Origin: Gammaproteobacteria bacterium
GTDB lineage: Bacteria > Pseudomonadota > Gammaproteobacteria > Pseudomonadales > Azotimanducaceae
Direction: 5' to 3'
DNA length: 64,000 nucleotides
Assembly (NCBI GenBank): GCA_012960535.1
Contig: DUBB01000026.1
Location: 49,585-113,584 of the forward strand
The notes under the pieces are model-generated. The model did not search any database. It was given only the letters and a program-made list of their open reading frames with translations, and was not told where the DNA came from. Of the stretch, positions 18,513-28,475 are shown in pieces (the first letter of the stretch is position 1; each line of letters opens with the position of its first letter). A program made the translations under genes and the position numbers.

Positions 18513-18524
18513 CTTAATACTGAG

Positions 18525-19568
18525 CTAAGCACTGTGGTAGAACTCGGCCATGGCTTCAAGTCCAACAGGCTTTATTTTTGATGCATTGCCGACGGTTCCA
18601 AAGGCTTCATAGCGATTGATTACGATCTCTTTCATGGCTTTCATAGATTCATTGAGATACTTTCTAGGATCAAACTCATCCGGATGGGTATGCAGAAATT
18701 GCCGAATGGAACCGGTCGATGCCAGGCGCAGGTCAGTATCAATATTGACCTTACGAACACCATGGCGAATCCCTTCCTGGATTTCTGAAACGGGCACGCC
18801 GTATGTCTCCGGGATTTCACCACCGAATTCATTGATGACGCGCAGCCATTCCTGGGGAACACTGGACGAACCGTGCATGACCAGGTGGGTATTGGGCAAG
18901 CGTTGATGAATCTTCCTGATGCGGTCAATGGCGAGAATATCACCCGTCGGGGGGCGTGAAAATTTGTAGGCGCCATGACTGGTACCAATGGCGATTGCTA
19001 ACGCATCACAACCCGTCATCTCGACAAACTCAACCGCCTGATCCGGGTCGGTCAGCAATTGTTCCATGGATAAGGTCCCCTCCGCTCCGACGCCATCCTC
19101 TTTGCCGGCCTCACCCGTTTCCAGAGAACCAAGACAACCCAGTTCGCCTTCTACGGTAACGCCGCAGGCATGAGCCATGGTCACCGTTGTCCGGGTCACT
19201 TCAATGTTATATTCATAGCTGGCAGGCGTTTTCTGGTCTTCCAGCAAAGACCCATCCATCATCACCGAAGAAAAACCCAGCTGGATTGATCTCTGGCACA
19301 CCGCCGGTGACGCGCCATGATCCTGATGCATGACGACAGGAATATGGGGAAACTCTTCGATAGCTGCCAGAATCAGATGACGCAAAAAATTACTGCCCGC
19401 ATACTTACGTGCACCAGCAGAAGCCTGGACGATCACAGGGCTGTCCGTTTCTTCAGCGCTTTCCATGATGGCCCGCATCTGCTCTAAATTATTGACATTA
19501 AAAGCGGGAACCCCGTAATTGTTTTCAGCGGCGTGATCAAGCAGCTGTCTCATACTTACTAATGCCAT
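18525..19568 (-). CDS. fba: Fructose-bisphosphate aldolase, class II
   Basis: Zn-dependent aldolase that joins dihydroxyacetone phosphate and glyceraldehyde-3-phosphate. The 347-aa protein belongs to the class II subtype often annotated as Calvin-cycle type, which is common in heterotrophic gammaproteobacteria too. The motifs [20 protein letters not shown] and MHGSSSVP supply the metal and substrate ligands. The start is ATG 19568, 16 bp after pgk. Gene order tkt-pgk-fba matches Pseudomonas except that epd and any pyk gene are absent here. Confidence 0.95.
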   Translation of the reverse strand: MALVSMRQLLDHAAENNYGVPAFNVNNLEQMRAIMESAEETDSPVIVQASAGARKYAGSNFLRHLILAAIEEFPHIPVVMHQDHGASPAVCQRSIQLGFSSVMMDGSLLEDQKTPASYEYNIEVTRTTVTMAHACGVTVEGELGCLGSLETGEAGKEDGVGAEGTLSMEQLLTDPDQAVEFVEMTGCDALAIAIGTSHGAYKFSRPPTGDILAIDRIRKIHQRLPNTHLVMHGSSSVPQEWLRVINEFGGEIPETYGVPVSEIQEGIRHGVRKVNIDTDLRLASTGSIRQFLHTHPDEFDPRKYLNESMKAMKEIVINRYEAFGTVGNASKIKPVGLEAMAEFYHSA

Positions 19569-19584
19569 AACAATATCCTCTTAA

Positions 19585-20757
19585 TTAGTTCTCGCTACGC
19601 GCCTGCAAAGCAACTACAGCAGGCAAGGCCTTACCTTCTACAAATTCAAGAAAGGCACCTCCACCCGTAGAAATATAGCTCACCTGGTCAGCGATACCAA
19701 ACTGCTCTATGGCTGCCAGGGTGTCGCCCCCGCCGGCAATTGAAAAACCCTCATTACCAGCCACGGTAACAGCGATGGCACGGGTCCCCGCAGAAAACGC
19801 TGGCAGCTCAAAAACACCCACGGGCCCATTCCAGATGATTGTTCCAGCAGGCGTAATTATTTCCGAGCACTTAGCCTGGGTCTGTGGCCCTATATCGAGA
19901 ATCATTTCATCATCTCGAACAGCATTGATCGGCCTGATTCGGGACTCGCCACCAGGACTCAGGCTATTACCCACCACCACATCGACTGGCAGGGGAACCT
20001 GCACCTTTGCCTGAATGCGACGCGCGGCATCGAGTAATGCGGGTTCATGCAGGGAGCGGCCTACCCTGACCCCGTTGGCAGCCAGGAAGGTATTGGCTAT
20101 TCCACCACCAACAATCAGAGCATCAACTTTTTCAGTTAAGGCATCTAAAACTTCAAGTTTGCTGGAAACCTTGCTACCTCCGACAATGGCCACCACTGGC
20201 TGCCTGGGCGCCTGCAGAGCCTTGCCCAGCGCTTTCAGTTCAGCGGTCAACAACGGTCCTGCACAAGCAATCGGAGCAAAAGCAGTAATACCCGCTGTGG
20301 ATGCTTGGGCTCGATGCGCCGTACCAAAAGCATCCATTACAAAAATGTCGCATAACGCAGCCAGCTTTCGGGCTAATCCATCATCATTGGCCGCCTCACC
20401 TCGGTTAACACGGACATTCTCCAACAGCACAATATCGGCCTCAGGCAATTCAAAACCATCTACATAGTTATCGATTAACTGGACACGGTAACCGGTTAAT
20501 CCAGCCAGATGCCTTGCCACTGGTGCAAGGCTTACCTCTGGCTGGTCCGCCACCGGCACACCCTCTCTGGGTCGGCCCAAGTGAGACATGACGATCACTT
20601 TCGCGCCCTGATCCAGCGCATAGCGCAGGGTCGGAAGGGCTGCCTGGATTCTGGCATCACTGCTGACCTTACCCTGGCTGACCGGCACGTTAAGGTCTTC
20701 GCGAATCAGTACCCGTTGCCCACTCAGGTTAAAGGAGGTCAGTTCAGGAATCTGCAC
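19585..20757 (-). CDS. pgk: Phosphoglycerate kinase
   Basis: Reversible phosphoryl transfer between 1,3-bisphosphoglycerate and ADP. I chose GTG 20757 as the start because AGGAGT lies 9 nt upstream and the resulting 390-aa protein has normal length; a TTG at 20787 would add ten unsupported residues. The start lies inside the 3' end of tkt (14-bp overlap), which suggests translational coupling. Motifs [27 protein letters not shown] and the C-terminal nucleotide loop GGGDTLAAI are present. Confidence 0.95.
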   Translation of the reverse strand: MQIPELTSFNLSGQRVLIREDLNVPVSQGKVSSDARIQAALPTLRYALDQGAKVIVMSHLGRPREGVPVADQPEVSLAPVARHLAGLTGYRVQLIDNYVDGFELPEADIVLLENVRVNRGEAANDDGLARKLAALCDIFVMDAFGTAHRAQASTAGITAFAPIACAGPLLTAELKALGKALQAPRQPVVAIVGGSKVSSKLEVLDALTEKVDALIVGGGIANTFLAANGVRVGRSLHEPALLDAARRIQAKVQVPLPVDVVVGNSLSPGGESRIRPINAVRDDEMILDIGPQTQAKCSEIITPAGTIIWNGPVGVFELPAFSAGTRAIAVTVAGNEGFSIAGGGDTLAAIEQFGIADQVSYISTGGGAFLEFVEGKALPAVVALQARSEN

Positions 20758-22765
20758 GATCGACTGACTCCTGCACAGCAGCAACAACCTTGTCAGCAGT
20801 GAAGCCGAAATGAGCCATCACTTCGGCGCCCGGACCAGACTCTCCAAAGGTATCAAGCGAAACGATCGAGCCGTCTAAGCCCACCCATTTTGACCAGTAA
20901 GCTCCGTGAGCCGCTTCTACCGCTACTCGGCTGCGCAAGCTCGAGGGTAATACTGCCTCCTGATAATCACTGCTTTGCAGGGCAAATATTTCAGCACAGG
21001 GCAGCGATACTAATCGAGTGGGTATACCCAACTCAGCAAGACTATGGGCAGCGTTGCGACAAATTTCCACCTCTGAGCCGGTAGCAAGGATGAGTGCCTG
21101 GGGCGTCTGATCGGGCTCTACCAATATGTAACCACCTCGGCCAACATCGGCCAGCTGGGCAGGGCTTCTCTGCTGATGAGCCAGCGTCTGCCTTGACAGC
21201 ACCAGCGCGCTGGGTCCTGACGAATTCTCAATGGCCGAACACCAGGCAGCGACTGTTTCAACCGCATCACAGGGCCGCCAGACATTCATTCCCGGCGTAG
21301 TGCGAAGACTGGTTAACTGCTCAACCGGTTGATGGGTCGGGCCATCCTCGCCCTGACCAATAGAATCATGGCTATAAACATGAATGTTACGAAGCCCCAT
21401 CAAAGCAGACATTCTGACCGCGTTGCGAGCATACTCCATGAACATCAGAAATGTCCCTGTAAAAGGGATCAGACCCCCGTGCAGCGCCATGCCATTAGCG
21501 ATGGCGGTCATGCCGAATTCTCTCACGCCGTAATAGATGTAATTACCACCTTCGCTGGTAGACACTGGTTTTGCCTCGGGCCAGATCGTATTGTTAGATC
21601 CTGAAAGATCGGCAGAACCACCAATCAGTTCTGGCAGCAGCGCTGATAACCAGCCTATGGTCTGGCCCGATGCAGTTCGACTTGCCATACTGTTAGCTGC
21701 TGCCTGAGTCTGCGCTAACAAATCGTCCATCTGCTCGGTCCAGTCCGAGGGTAGTTCGCCCGCCAGGCGTCGCTTGTATTCTTTCGCCAGCGCCGGGAAT
21801 TGCGCCTGGTAAGCACTGAACTGATCATTCCATTCAGCTTCCAATAGCTGACCCTGATCCACACAATTCCAGTCAGCCAGTAACGCCTGGGGGATTTCAA
21901 ACGGCTCAAAAGACCAGTCCAGCTGGTTTCGAGTGGCCTGAACCTCTTCGACGCCAAGAGGCGCGCCGTGGCTGGCCGCGGTCCCGGCTTTATTGGGTGA
22001 ACCAAAGCCAATCTGGGTACGGCAGCAGATCAGCGTCGGCTGCGTTAGATTCGTTTTTGCGTTTTGCAAGGCCGCCAGAACTGCTTCACCATCATGACCA
22101 TCAATAGCGGGGATTACCTGCCAGCCATAAGCTTCAAAACGAGCCGGTGTGTCATCGCTGAACCATCCCTGCACTTCGCCGTCAATGGAAATACCATTGT
22201 CGTCATAAATACAAATTAATTTACCAAGCCCTAAGGTCCCGGCGAGTGAGCAGACTTCGTGCGATATTCCCTCCATGAGGCAACCATCGCCGGCAAACAC
22301 ATAGGTGTGATGGTTAACCAGTTCATGAAAAAAGCCACTTTCATCAGTCTGATTAAAAGTCGCCGACAGCACTTTTTCAGCGAGGGCCATGCCCACTGCA
22401 TTGGCCAGGCCCTGGCCCAGGGGGCCTGTGGTTGTTTCTACGCCTGGCGCATAGCCATACTCAGGATGACCCGGCGTTTTAGAACCCAGTTGCCGGAACT
22501 GTCGTAAATCGTCAGCAGACAGGTCATAGCCGGTCAGATGCAGCAGGGCATAGAGCAGCATGGAACCATGACCATTGGACAATACAAACCGATCACGATT
22601 GGCCCACTGTGGATTGGCCGGGTTATGCCGAAGGACCGATGTCCAGAGCGCCTCTGCGATGTCTGCCATCCCCATGGGTGCCCCTGGATGGCCAGAGCTG
22701 GCCTGTTGTACTGCGTCCATTGCTAATACACGAATCGCATTAGCTTTGTCTCGTCTTGAACTCAT
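20744..22765 (-). CDS. tkt: Transketolase
   Basis: Thiamine-diphosphate enzyme that moves two-carbon units between pentose and triose/hexose phosphates. The start ATG 22765 is preferred (AGGTGG 8 nt upstream), giving 673 aa; GTG 22777 is a four-codon longer alternative. The ThDP motif [18 protein letters not shown], the N-terminal [16 protein letters not shown], the pyrimidine-domain [19 protein letters not shown] and [17 protein letters not shown] are present. It heads the tkt-pgk-fba-flavoprotein unit and diverges from metK, as in other gammaproteobacteria. Confidence 0.96.
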   Translation of the reverse strand: MSSRRDKANAIRVLAMDAVQQASSGHPGAPMGMADIAEALWTSVLRHNPANPQWANRDRFVLSNGHGSMLLYALLHLTGYDLSADDLRQFRQLGSKTPGHPEYGYAPGVETTTGPLGQGLANAVGMALAEKVLSATFNQTDESGFFHELVNHHTYVFAGDGCLMEGISHEVCSLAGTLGLGKLICIYDDNGISIDGEVQGWFSDDTPARFEAYGWQVIPAIDGHDGEAVLAALQNAKTNLTQPTLICCRTQIGFGSPNKAGTAASHGAPLGVEEVQATRNQLDWSFEPFEIPQALLADWNCVDQGQLLEAEWNDQFSAYQAQFPALAKEYKRRLAGELPSDWTEQMDDLLAQTQAAANSMASRTASGQTIGWLSALLPELIGGSADLSGSNNTIWPEAKPVSTSEGGNYIYYGVREFGMTAIANGMALHGGLIPFTGTFLMFMEYARNAVRMSALMGLRNIHVYSHDSIGQGEDGPTHQPVEQLTSLRTTPGMNVWRPCDAVETVAAWCSAIENSSGPSALVLSRQTLAHQQRSPAQLADVGRGGYILVEPDQTPQALILATGSEVEICRNAAHSLAELGIPTRLVSLPCAEIFALQSSDYQEAVLPSSLRSRVAVEAAHGAYWSKWVGLDGSIVSLDTFGESGPGAEVMAHFGFTADKVVAAVQESVDRADS

Positions 22766-22793
22766 CTGAATCACCACCTGACTGGAAGCTGCT

Positions 22794-22822
22794 ATTGTCT
22801 CTTATAGACCGGATTTCAGCAA
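22794..22822 (-). promoter_or_regulatory. Candidate tkt promoter
   Basis: On the minus strand TTGCTG (22822-22817) and GACAAT (22799-22794) are 17 bp apart. This places a start near 22787, about 20 nt before the tkt ATG. Motif evidence only. Confidence 0.4.
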
Positions 22823-22845
22823 TCGCTGAGCTGCCCGGAATGAAC

Positions 22846-22859
22846 AATACTTGAGTATT
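22846..22859. repeat. 14-bp palindrome in the tkt/metK spacer
   Basis: AATACTTGAGTATT, with 6-bp arms and a TG centre, lies between the divergent genes. It could be a regulator site. It is unlike the MetJ box and no SAM riboswitch is recognisable around it. Confidence 0.55.
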
Positions 22860-22964
22860 TTAGGTTTTCGACATGAATGAAAATCCGCAGCCAATTCTGG
22901 TACAGGCCGAGAACAATGGATAGAATGGGTTTGCCTATTACAACCAGTATGAGAAGGAACTATC

Positions 22965-24122
22965 TTGACTAATAATGCCCTATTCACCTCAGAATCAGTT
23001 TCCGAGGGTCACCCGGACAAAATGGCCGATCAAATCTCGGATGCCATTCTCGATGCCGCCCTAGCCAAAGACCGCAACGCCCGGGTTGCCTGCGAGACAC
23101 TGGTGAAAACAGGTATGGTAGTTCTCGCGGGTGAGATCACAACCGATGCCAATATCGACTATGAACAAGTCTGCCGGGACGTGATCCTCGATATTGGTTA
23201 CAACCACTCCGACATCGGCTTTGATGGTGCCTCCTGTGCCATATTAAATGCGCTGGGCAAACAGTCGCCTGATATCGCCCTAGGCGTAGATGAATCAAGC
23301 GATCACGAGCAGGGCGCCGGCGATCAGGGTTTGATGTTCGGCTATGCCAGCAACGAGACGGATGTGTTAATGCCCGCGCCAATTACTTACTCACACCTGC
23401 TGGTGAAAAAGCAAGCCGAGGTCCGTAAAAGCGGCAGCCTGAAATTCCTGCGCCCGGACGCAAAAAGCCAGATCACCTTCCGTTATGACGCAGGCGGAAT
23501 GCCCACCGGCATCGATGCCGTGGTCTTATCCAGCCAGCATGATCCTGAGGTCAGCCTGAAAGATCTGCAGGAAGCGATCATGGAAGAGATTATCAAACCG
23601 GTGCTACCGGCAAACTGGCTGCATACTGACACCAAATACTTCATCAACCCGACGGGTAATTTTGTCATTGGCGGGCCGGTAGGCGACTGCGGTGTTACCG
23701 GCAGAAAAATCATTGTCGACACCTACGGTGGCATGGCCCGGCATGGGGGAGGCGCGTTCTCGGGTAAGGACCCATCCAAGGTGGACAGAAGTGCCGCTTA
23801 TGCAGGCCGCTACGTGGCTAAAAACATCGTTGCCGCGGGCCTGGCAGACCGCTGTGAAATTCAGATCTCCTACGCCATCGGCGTTGCCGAACCCACCTCC
23901 ATCAGTATCAATACCTTCGGTACCGGCCGTTTACCCGAAGATGCTATTGAGGCCCTGGTCAGGCACCATTTTGACTTAAGGCCTAAGGGCCTGATCGATA
24001 TGCTGGACCTGAAGCGCGCCATCTATCTACCTACAGCAAGTTACGGGCACTTTGGCCGTAACGACAAAAACTTTACCTGGGAACGCACCGACAAAGCCGA
24101 AGTACTGGCAGATGCACTTTAA
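22965..24122 (+). CDS. metK: S-adenosylmethionine synthetase
   Basis: Makes SAM from methionine and ATP. The 385-aa protein contains [25 protein letters not shown] N-terminal residues, [12 protein letters not shown] and [19 protein letters not shown], the catalytic loops of MetK. The start is TTG 22965 with AAGGA at about 22953, and the encoded N-terminus ([12 protein letters not shown]) fits homologs. It is followed by metF after 2 bp. In Pseudomonas ahcY sits in this neighbourhood upstream of metF; it is absent here. Confidence 0.96.
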   Translation: MTNNALFTSESVSEGHPDKMADQISDAILDAALAKDRNARVACETLVKTGMVVLAGEITTDANIDYEQVCRDVILDIGYNHSDIGFDGASCAILNALGKQSPDIALGVDESSDHEQGAGDQGLMFGYASNETDVLMPAPITYSHLLVKKQAEVRKSGSLKFLRPDAKSQITFRYDAGGMPTGIDAVVLSSQHDPEVSLKDLQEAIMEEIIKPVLPANWLHTDTKYFINPTGNFVIGGPVGDCGVTGRKIIVDTYGGMARHGGGAFSGKDPSKVDRSAAYAGRYVAKNIVAAGLADRCEIQISYAIGVAEPTSISINTFGTGRLPEDAIEALVRHHFDLRPKGLIDMLDLKRAIYLPTASYGHFGRNDKNFTWERTDKAEVLADAL

Positions 24123-24124
24123 AA

Positions 24125-24970
24125 GTGATGGCTCGATCACCCGATGCCGTTCAGCTCAGTTTTGAATTCTCCGCACCCAGAAGCCAGCAGGCCACCGACA
24201 GTCTGCTCAACACCTACCAGAGACTGGTAAAGCTGGCGCCTGACTATGTTTCGGTTACCTACGGAGCCGGTGGTTCAAGCAAGGATGGCACCGTCCAAGC
24301 GGTTCTGGCGCTGGCGGCTAAAGGGGCCCAGGTCGCCCCTCACCTTTCCTTTGGCAATGACTCTAAAGACAGCATAGCGGCCTTACTGCATCAATATATG
24401 GATGCTGGCATAGACCGTCTGGTGGCGCTTCGTGGCGATGCCCCCTCTGGCATGACCGGTACCCGTGGCATGACCCATGCGTCTGACCTGGTGGCCTTCA
24501 TCAGGCAGGAAACCCAGCAGCATTTTCATATTGAAGTCGCCGCCTACCCCGAGGTACACCCTGAGTCAGCCAGTGTCGAGTCTGATATTAACTACTTTAA
24601 GCTCAAAATGGACGCCGGTGCGAACAGCGCCATTACCCAGTATTTCTACAATGCTGATGCCTACTTCCGATTTCAGGATAATTGTGCAGCGGTCGGGCTA
24701 TCTGCCCAGGTGGTTCCAGGCATTATGCCTATCACCAATCTAGAAGGATTGGTCAGGTTTTCAAACAACTGTGGTGCCGAAATTCCCAGGTGGGTGCTAA
24801 AACACCTGCAGCGATACGCAGGTGATCAGCAGGCGCTGCAAGCATTCGGTGAAGAGGTCGTTACTGCTCTCTGTGAAAAACTACTTCAAGGTGGCGCACC
24901 GGGACTACATTTTTATACACTAAACCGATCCAAGCCCTGCACGCGAATCTGCCGAAATCTGGGCCTCTGA
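24125..24970 (+). CDS. metF: 5,10-methylenetetrahydrofolate reductase
   Basis: FAD enzyme that reduces methylene-THF to methyl-THF for methionine synthesis, linking GcvT and MetK outputs. The 281-aa TIM-barrel protein has SFEFSAPRS, YVSVTYGAGGSSKDGT, LVALRGDAPSG and ITQYFYNADAYFRF, all conserved in MetF. GTG 24125 is directly followed by ATG 24128 and either can be the start. It lies 2 bp after metK and 14 bp before rsmE, so the three genes probably form one operon. Confidence 0.95.
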   Translation: MMARSPDAVQLSFEFSAPRSQQATDSLLNTYQRLVKLAPDYVSVTYGAGGSSKDGTVQAVLALAAKGAQVAPHLSFGNDSKDSIAALLHQYMDAGIDRLVALRGDAPSGMTGTRGMTHASDLVAFIRQETQQHFHIEVAAYPEVHPESASVESDINYFKLKMDAGANSAITQYFYNADAYFRFQDNCAAVGLSAQVVPGIMPITNLEGLVRFSNNCGAEIPRWVLKHLQRYAGDQQALQAFGEEVVTALCEKLLQGGAPGLHFYTLNRSKPCTRICRNLGL

Positions 24971-24984
24971 GCTGAGATAATATC

Positions 24985-25707
24985 ATGCATATTCCCAGAA
25001 TTTATCTTGACCAGGCCTTAAACTGCCCAGCCAGCATCGAGATCCACGATTCACAGGCCCATCACCTCCTGAACGTTCTAAGAGTAAAACCATCAGCGCC
25101 CCTTATTTTATTCAATGGCGCAGGCGGTGAGTACAAGGCTGAGGTCAGCAAACGACACAAGCGACATGTAGAAGTACGCATTCTCGACTTTGACACTGTC
25201 AACCGAGAATCCATTCTCAGTACCCACCTTCTCCTGGGCCTGCTCAAACGCGACCAGATGAATCAGGCAATTACCCGAGCCGTGGAGCTCGGCGTTAGCC
25301 AGATCACACCGATAAGGTCTAACAACGTCAGCATCAGTCCCAGGCAGGAACAAAGCAGGGTTTCGAGCTGGCAACAGGCCGTTCAATCTGCTGCCGAGCA
25401 AAGCGGCCGAACTCAACTTGCCAGACTGCACCCGGTATGTTCGCTGCAAGACGCGGTCTCGAATCTGGAACCCGGACTCAAACTGGTCGCCCAGCCAGGC
25501 CACCCCCGGCTGTCATTTCCCGGGCAAACTAACCCTTCTGCGGTGACCCTGGTCATCGGTCCTGAAGGCGGCCTAAGCCAAGAGGAACTGGCCTTACTGG
25601 CTGCCAGTGATTTTCAACCTTTCGGCTTCGGCAATCGAACCCTCAGAGCAGAAACTGCGCCGGCTGCGTTTCTGGCGCTCATTCAATACCTATGGGCAGA
25701 TCACTGA
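24985..25707 (+). CDS. rsmE: 16S rRNA (uracil(1498)-N(3))-methyltransferase
   Basis: SAM-dependent SPOUT methyltransferase modifying U1498 of 16S rRNA. The 240-aa protein has an N-terminal PUA-like part (HIPRIYLDQ, QAHHLLNVLRV) and the C-terminal knot with VIGPEGGLSQEE and FGNRTLRAETAPAA. The start is ATG 24985. It ends the metK-metF-rsmE run and precedes a 950-bp gene-poor region. Confidence 0.94.
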   Translation: MHIPRIYLDQALNCPASIEIHDSQAHHLLNVLRVKPSAPLILFNGAGGEYKAEVSKRHKRHVEVRILDFDTVNRESILSTHLLLGLLKRDQMNQAITRAVELGVSQITPIRSNNVSISPRQEQSRVSSWQQAVQSAAEQSGRTQLARLHPVCSLQDAVSNLEPGLKLVAQPGHPRLSFPGQTNPSAVTLVIGPEGGLSQEELALLAASDFQPFGFGNRTLRAETAPAAFLALIQYLWADH

Positions 25708-26655
25708 ACACACCACCTGTGCCTGCCTTAAGCATCACTAATGATCTGGACTGATCAGGTGCGCTGACCCGGATAGGAAGACCTTAGCGTGGCTGTTACG
25801 AGCCCATTTCTACCACAAAGCCGGGATTCAAGCTGATTCCACTTTAATCCACAAACAACTCCAGTCAGTTATACTAAACCTCGATCCAAACTGATCTATA
25901 TTTATCCCGAGAGAGAAACTCAAATGGCAGACATTGCTTCCCAAAAATTGATCCGCCGCTTTCTTTCAAGCCCGGGTGGCTCTGAAACGGTACGCTAATT
26001 TGAATTTGAGCTATTCAAACTATGACAATATATGATGATTACCAAGCACGGTTTCCAGATATCTGATATGACCCTGTGCCTGTGGGTCAATGAACAACAA
26101 TTTCAGGGAAAAGAAAGTCTGTACAGCCGCAGCGGCGAGATCCAGGATGTCAGCCGGATCGTTGTTTCCATTTATGATAAGGGAAATGGCTTTACGCATA
26201 TCACTAAAGACTATGTATCCGTCGAAGAAACCGAAAGAATGCGAGGCGTACTGCTGACCCAAGCACCCACTGATCTGGCCAAGGGTAACCAGTAGGAGAT
26301 AGAAACCTTATCCGGGAAAATCATCGAGAAAAACAAAGTTTCTGGATTAAGTGAAATCAGCCTGGGACTATCTAACGATTAACTGAACCTGGAACTTTAA
26401 GGCCAACCACAACGCCTCAACCACCCTGACAACTTGCCGTATCCAGCCTGCCCCGTGGACGGGCCTGACCCAGAAAAGCAGCAGAATTCTATCGGTATCA
26501 ACCTGATAACAGAGCTCGTCCACAACACAGCTACCCTACCCCAATGGCCCAGTTAACCAACCTGTGAAACAATTCTCTTTGAGCCTGCCCATTCTTAATC
26601 GAGTAAACTGGTTTACAATAGCGCTTTAATCAGCAACACCTAGGAGCTGCACACG
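25708..26655. other. Gene-poor region between rsmE and gshB
   Basis: About 950 bp without an intact gene, the largest gap in the window. It holds the decayed ORF at 25924-26382. In 25708-25923 and 26383-26655 I see no tRNA, riboswitch or convincing terminator, although an AGGAG ribosome-binding site for gshB lies at 26642-26646. Confidence 0.75.
25924..26382 (+). pseudogene. Decayed ORF with three in-frame stops, unknown family
   Basis: A single reading frame starts at ATG 25924 behind a purine-rich GAGAGAAA and reads MADIASQKLIRRFLSSPGG before TAA 25996. It continues in the same frame past TGA 26023 and through 88 codons (26032-26295) to TAG 26293. It then adds 28 further codons (EIETLSGKIIEKNKVSGLSE and more) to TAA 26380. 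Codon choice throughout looks like that of neighbouring genes. The longest open piece encodes a hydrophilic protein (TKHGFQISDMTLCLWVNEQQ onward) that I do not recognise. An inactivated gene is the simplest reading; a short independent gene at 26032 would lack a ribosome-binding site. Confidence 0.55.
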
Positions 26656-27603
26656 TTGACCATTAAAATGGCTGTTGTAATGGATCCCATTGAATCCATC
26701 AATCCAATCAAAGATAGCACCCTGGCAATGATGCTGTCGGCGCAGGCTCGCAACTGGCAGGTATCAGTGGCCGAAATCAACGATCTCTACCTGCAGGAAA
26801 ATAAACTCTGGCTCCTCAATCATCAGGTCCGCTTCAATCAGGGTGCCAATTGGTACGACATTATTTCAACCCAGCGTCAACCCGCAGATGAATTTGACAT
26901 CATTCTGATGCGTAAAGAGCCACCGTTTAATATGGATTTCGTGTACGCGACTTATCTACTGGAATTTGCGGTTCGAGATGGTATCCCAGTCTTCAATAAT
27001 CCCGCCAGCATTCGTAACTGCAACGAAAAACTATTTGCGCTGCAGTTTCCGCAATGTACGCCAGAACACCTTGTCAGTGCAGACCCAGTGGTATTAAAAC
27101 AATTTCATGACGAGTATCAGGACGTCATCTTTAAACCACTTGATGGCATGGGCGGCAGCTCCATCTTCAGAGTCAGGGAAAATGACACCAACCGCAACGT
27201 CATCCTGGAAACGCTGACCGACCTGGGCCAAATTCAGATCATGGCACAGAGATACATACCAGAAATCACCCAAGGAGATACCCGGATCCTGCTCATTAAC
27301 GGTGACCCGGTACCCTATGGCCTGGCGCGAATCCCGGCAGCAGGAGAAACCCGAGGAAATTTAGCCGCCGGAGGATCGGGAATAGGTAGACCCTTAACCG
27401 AACGTGATCTCTGGATATGCGATCAAGTAGGGCCCGCCTTGATTGATAGAGGACTCTATTTCGTGGGTATTGACGTTATCGGCGATTACCTCACCGAGAT
27501 CAACGTCACCTGCCCTACCTGTATACGCGAGCTGGACAAAGCCTTTAGCCTGGATATCGCCAGTGATTACCTTGATTTTATCCAAGACTATTTAGGGACC
27601 TAG
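26656..27603 (+). CDS. gshB: Glutathione synthetase
   Basis: ATP-grasp ligase adding glycine to gamma-glutamylcysteine. The start is TTG 26656 with AGGAG 9 nt upstream; the resulting N-terminus MTIKMAVVMDPIESIN aligns with E. coli GshB, which supports the rare start. The 315-aa protein has LMRKEPPFN, IFKPLDGMGGSSIFRV, ARIPAAGETRGNLAAGG and TEINVTCPTCIRE. It heads gshB-tonB-algH-ruvX, the order seen in Pseudomonas. gshA is not in this window. Confidence 0.95.
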   Translation: MTIKMAVVMDPIESINPIKDSTLAMMLSAQARNWQVSVAEINDLYLQENKLWLLNHQVRFNQGANWYDIISTQRQPADEFDIILMRKEPPFNMDFVYATYLLEFAVRDGIPVFNNPASIRNCNEKLFALQFPQCTPEHLVSADPVVLKQFHDEYQDVIFKPLDGMGGSSIFRVRENDTNRNVILETLTDLGQIQIMAQRYIPEITQGDTRILLINGDPVPYGLARIPAAGETRGNLAAGGSGIGRPLTERDLWICDQVGPALIDRGLYFVGIDVIGDYLTEINVTCPTCIRELDKAFSLDIASDYLDFIQDYLGT

Positions 27604-27605
27604 CA

Positions 27606-28475
27606 TTGACCTCAAACGAATCTACCGTATCGACCGCAGATCGCCTGAGTTTCACCCTGTTTCTTGCATTTGTCCTGCATGCCGCCTTAATTGTCGGTAT
27701 TACTTTTACAATCCCGGCGTCACTGCCACAACGCCAAACGCTCGATATCACCCTGGTTCACAACGCTAGCGAACAGCCACCCGATCAAGCCAATTTTATC
27801 GCCCAACATCAACAGCAGGGCTCAGGAAGCGAGCACCAGAGCCACAAACTCCAGCAACCCTGGTCAGACCATGAATCCGTGGCACACATTCAGCAACATA
27901 CCGCCGCGCCAGCTGGAGCACCCCTTGATCAACCTCAAACCCGGCCTGAGATTATCCATAGCACCCAGGTAAAACTGCAGGACCCCACTAACGACGCAGA
28001 CATCATTCATGCAATCAAGCCAGTAGGCCCGGCTGTACAACGGATTCTGGCAGGCCTTCGAACAGGCCAATACCCGCCAGATTTTGACGACATAACACAG
28101 CTCCTGGCACGCAGACCCCGAGTGACCCGAGTGAACAGCTTGTCCACCATGGCCAGTCCGGTGGCTTATTATCTCAATTCCTGGCGTCGCAAAGTTGAGA
28201 ATATTGGCAATCTAAACTATCCGGATGAAGCTAAAAGGACACAGGTTTATGGTAATCTGCGTCTACTGGTTGCCTTGCTTCCGGACGGCTCTTTAAAAGA
28301 AGTGATCCTCCTGGAAAGCTCAGGCCATGCTATTTTGGACGAAGCTGCCATCAGGATCGTACACCTGGCAGCACCCTACGCACCTTTCCCTGATGAATTG
28401 CGGCAGACCACTGATATTCTGGAAATCATCCGTACCTGGCAGTTCCGCAAAAACAAACGGCTAAGCAGTTTCTGA
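27606..28475 (+). CDS. TonB family protein
   Basis: A 289-aa energy-transducer-like protein with one N-terminal membrane anchor (about residues 16-38, LFLAFVLHAALIVGITFTI), a Gln/Pro/His-rich periplasmic linker, and a C-terminal TonB domain (about 195-285, including YYLNSWRRKVENIGNLNYP and LRLLVALLPDGSLKEVILL). The start is TTG 27606, 2 bp after gshB. The gene between gshB and algH in P. aeruginosa is tonB3, reported to be needed for twitching motility, which fits the nearby pilT. No exbB/exbD is present, so an iron-uptake role cannot be assumed. Confidence 0.88.
   Translation: MTSNESTVSTADRLSFTLFLAFVLHAALIVGITFTIPASLPQRQTLDITLVHNASEQPPDQANFIAQHQQQGSGSEHQSHKLQQPWSDHESVAHIQQHTAAPAGAPLDQPQTRPEIIHSTQVKLQDPTNDADIIHAIKPVGPAVQRILAGLRTGQYPPDFDDITQLLARRPRVTRVNSLSTMASPVAYYLNSWRRKVENIGNLNYPDEAKRTQVYGNLRLLVALLPDGSLKEVILLESSGHAILDEAAIRIVHLAAPYAPFPDELRQTTDILEIIRTWQFRKNKRLSSF

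Noticed and set aside
22778..22964. SAM/SAH riboswitch or MetJ box upstream of metK
   Set aside because: I see no AGACGTCT-type tandem boxes or recognisable aptamer core; only the unrelated 14-bp palindrome.
25924..26382. Programmed stop-codon readthrough or recoding
   Set aside because: Three different stop codons in one short frame, no selenocysteine-type or readthrough context, and otherwise standard code use throughout the window make a decayed gene far more likely.
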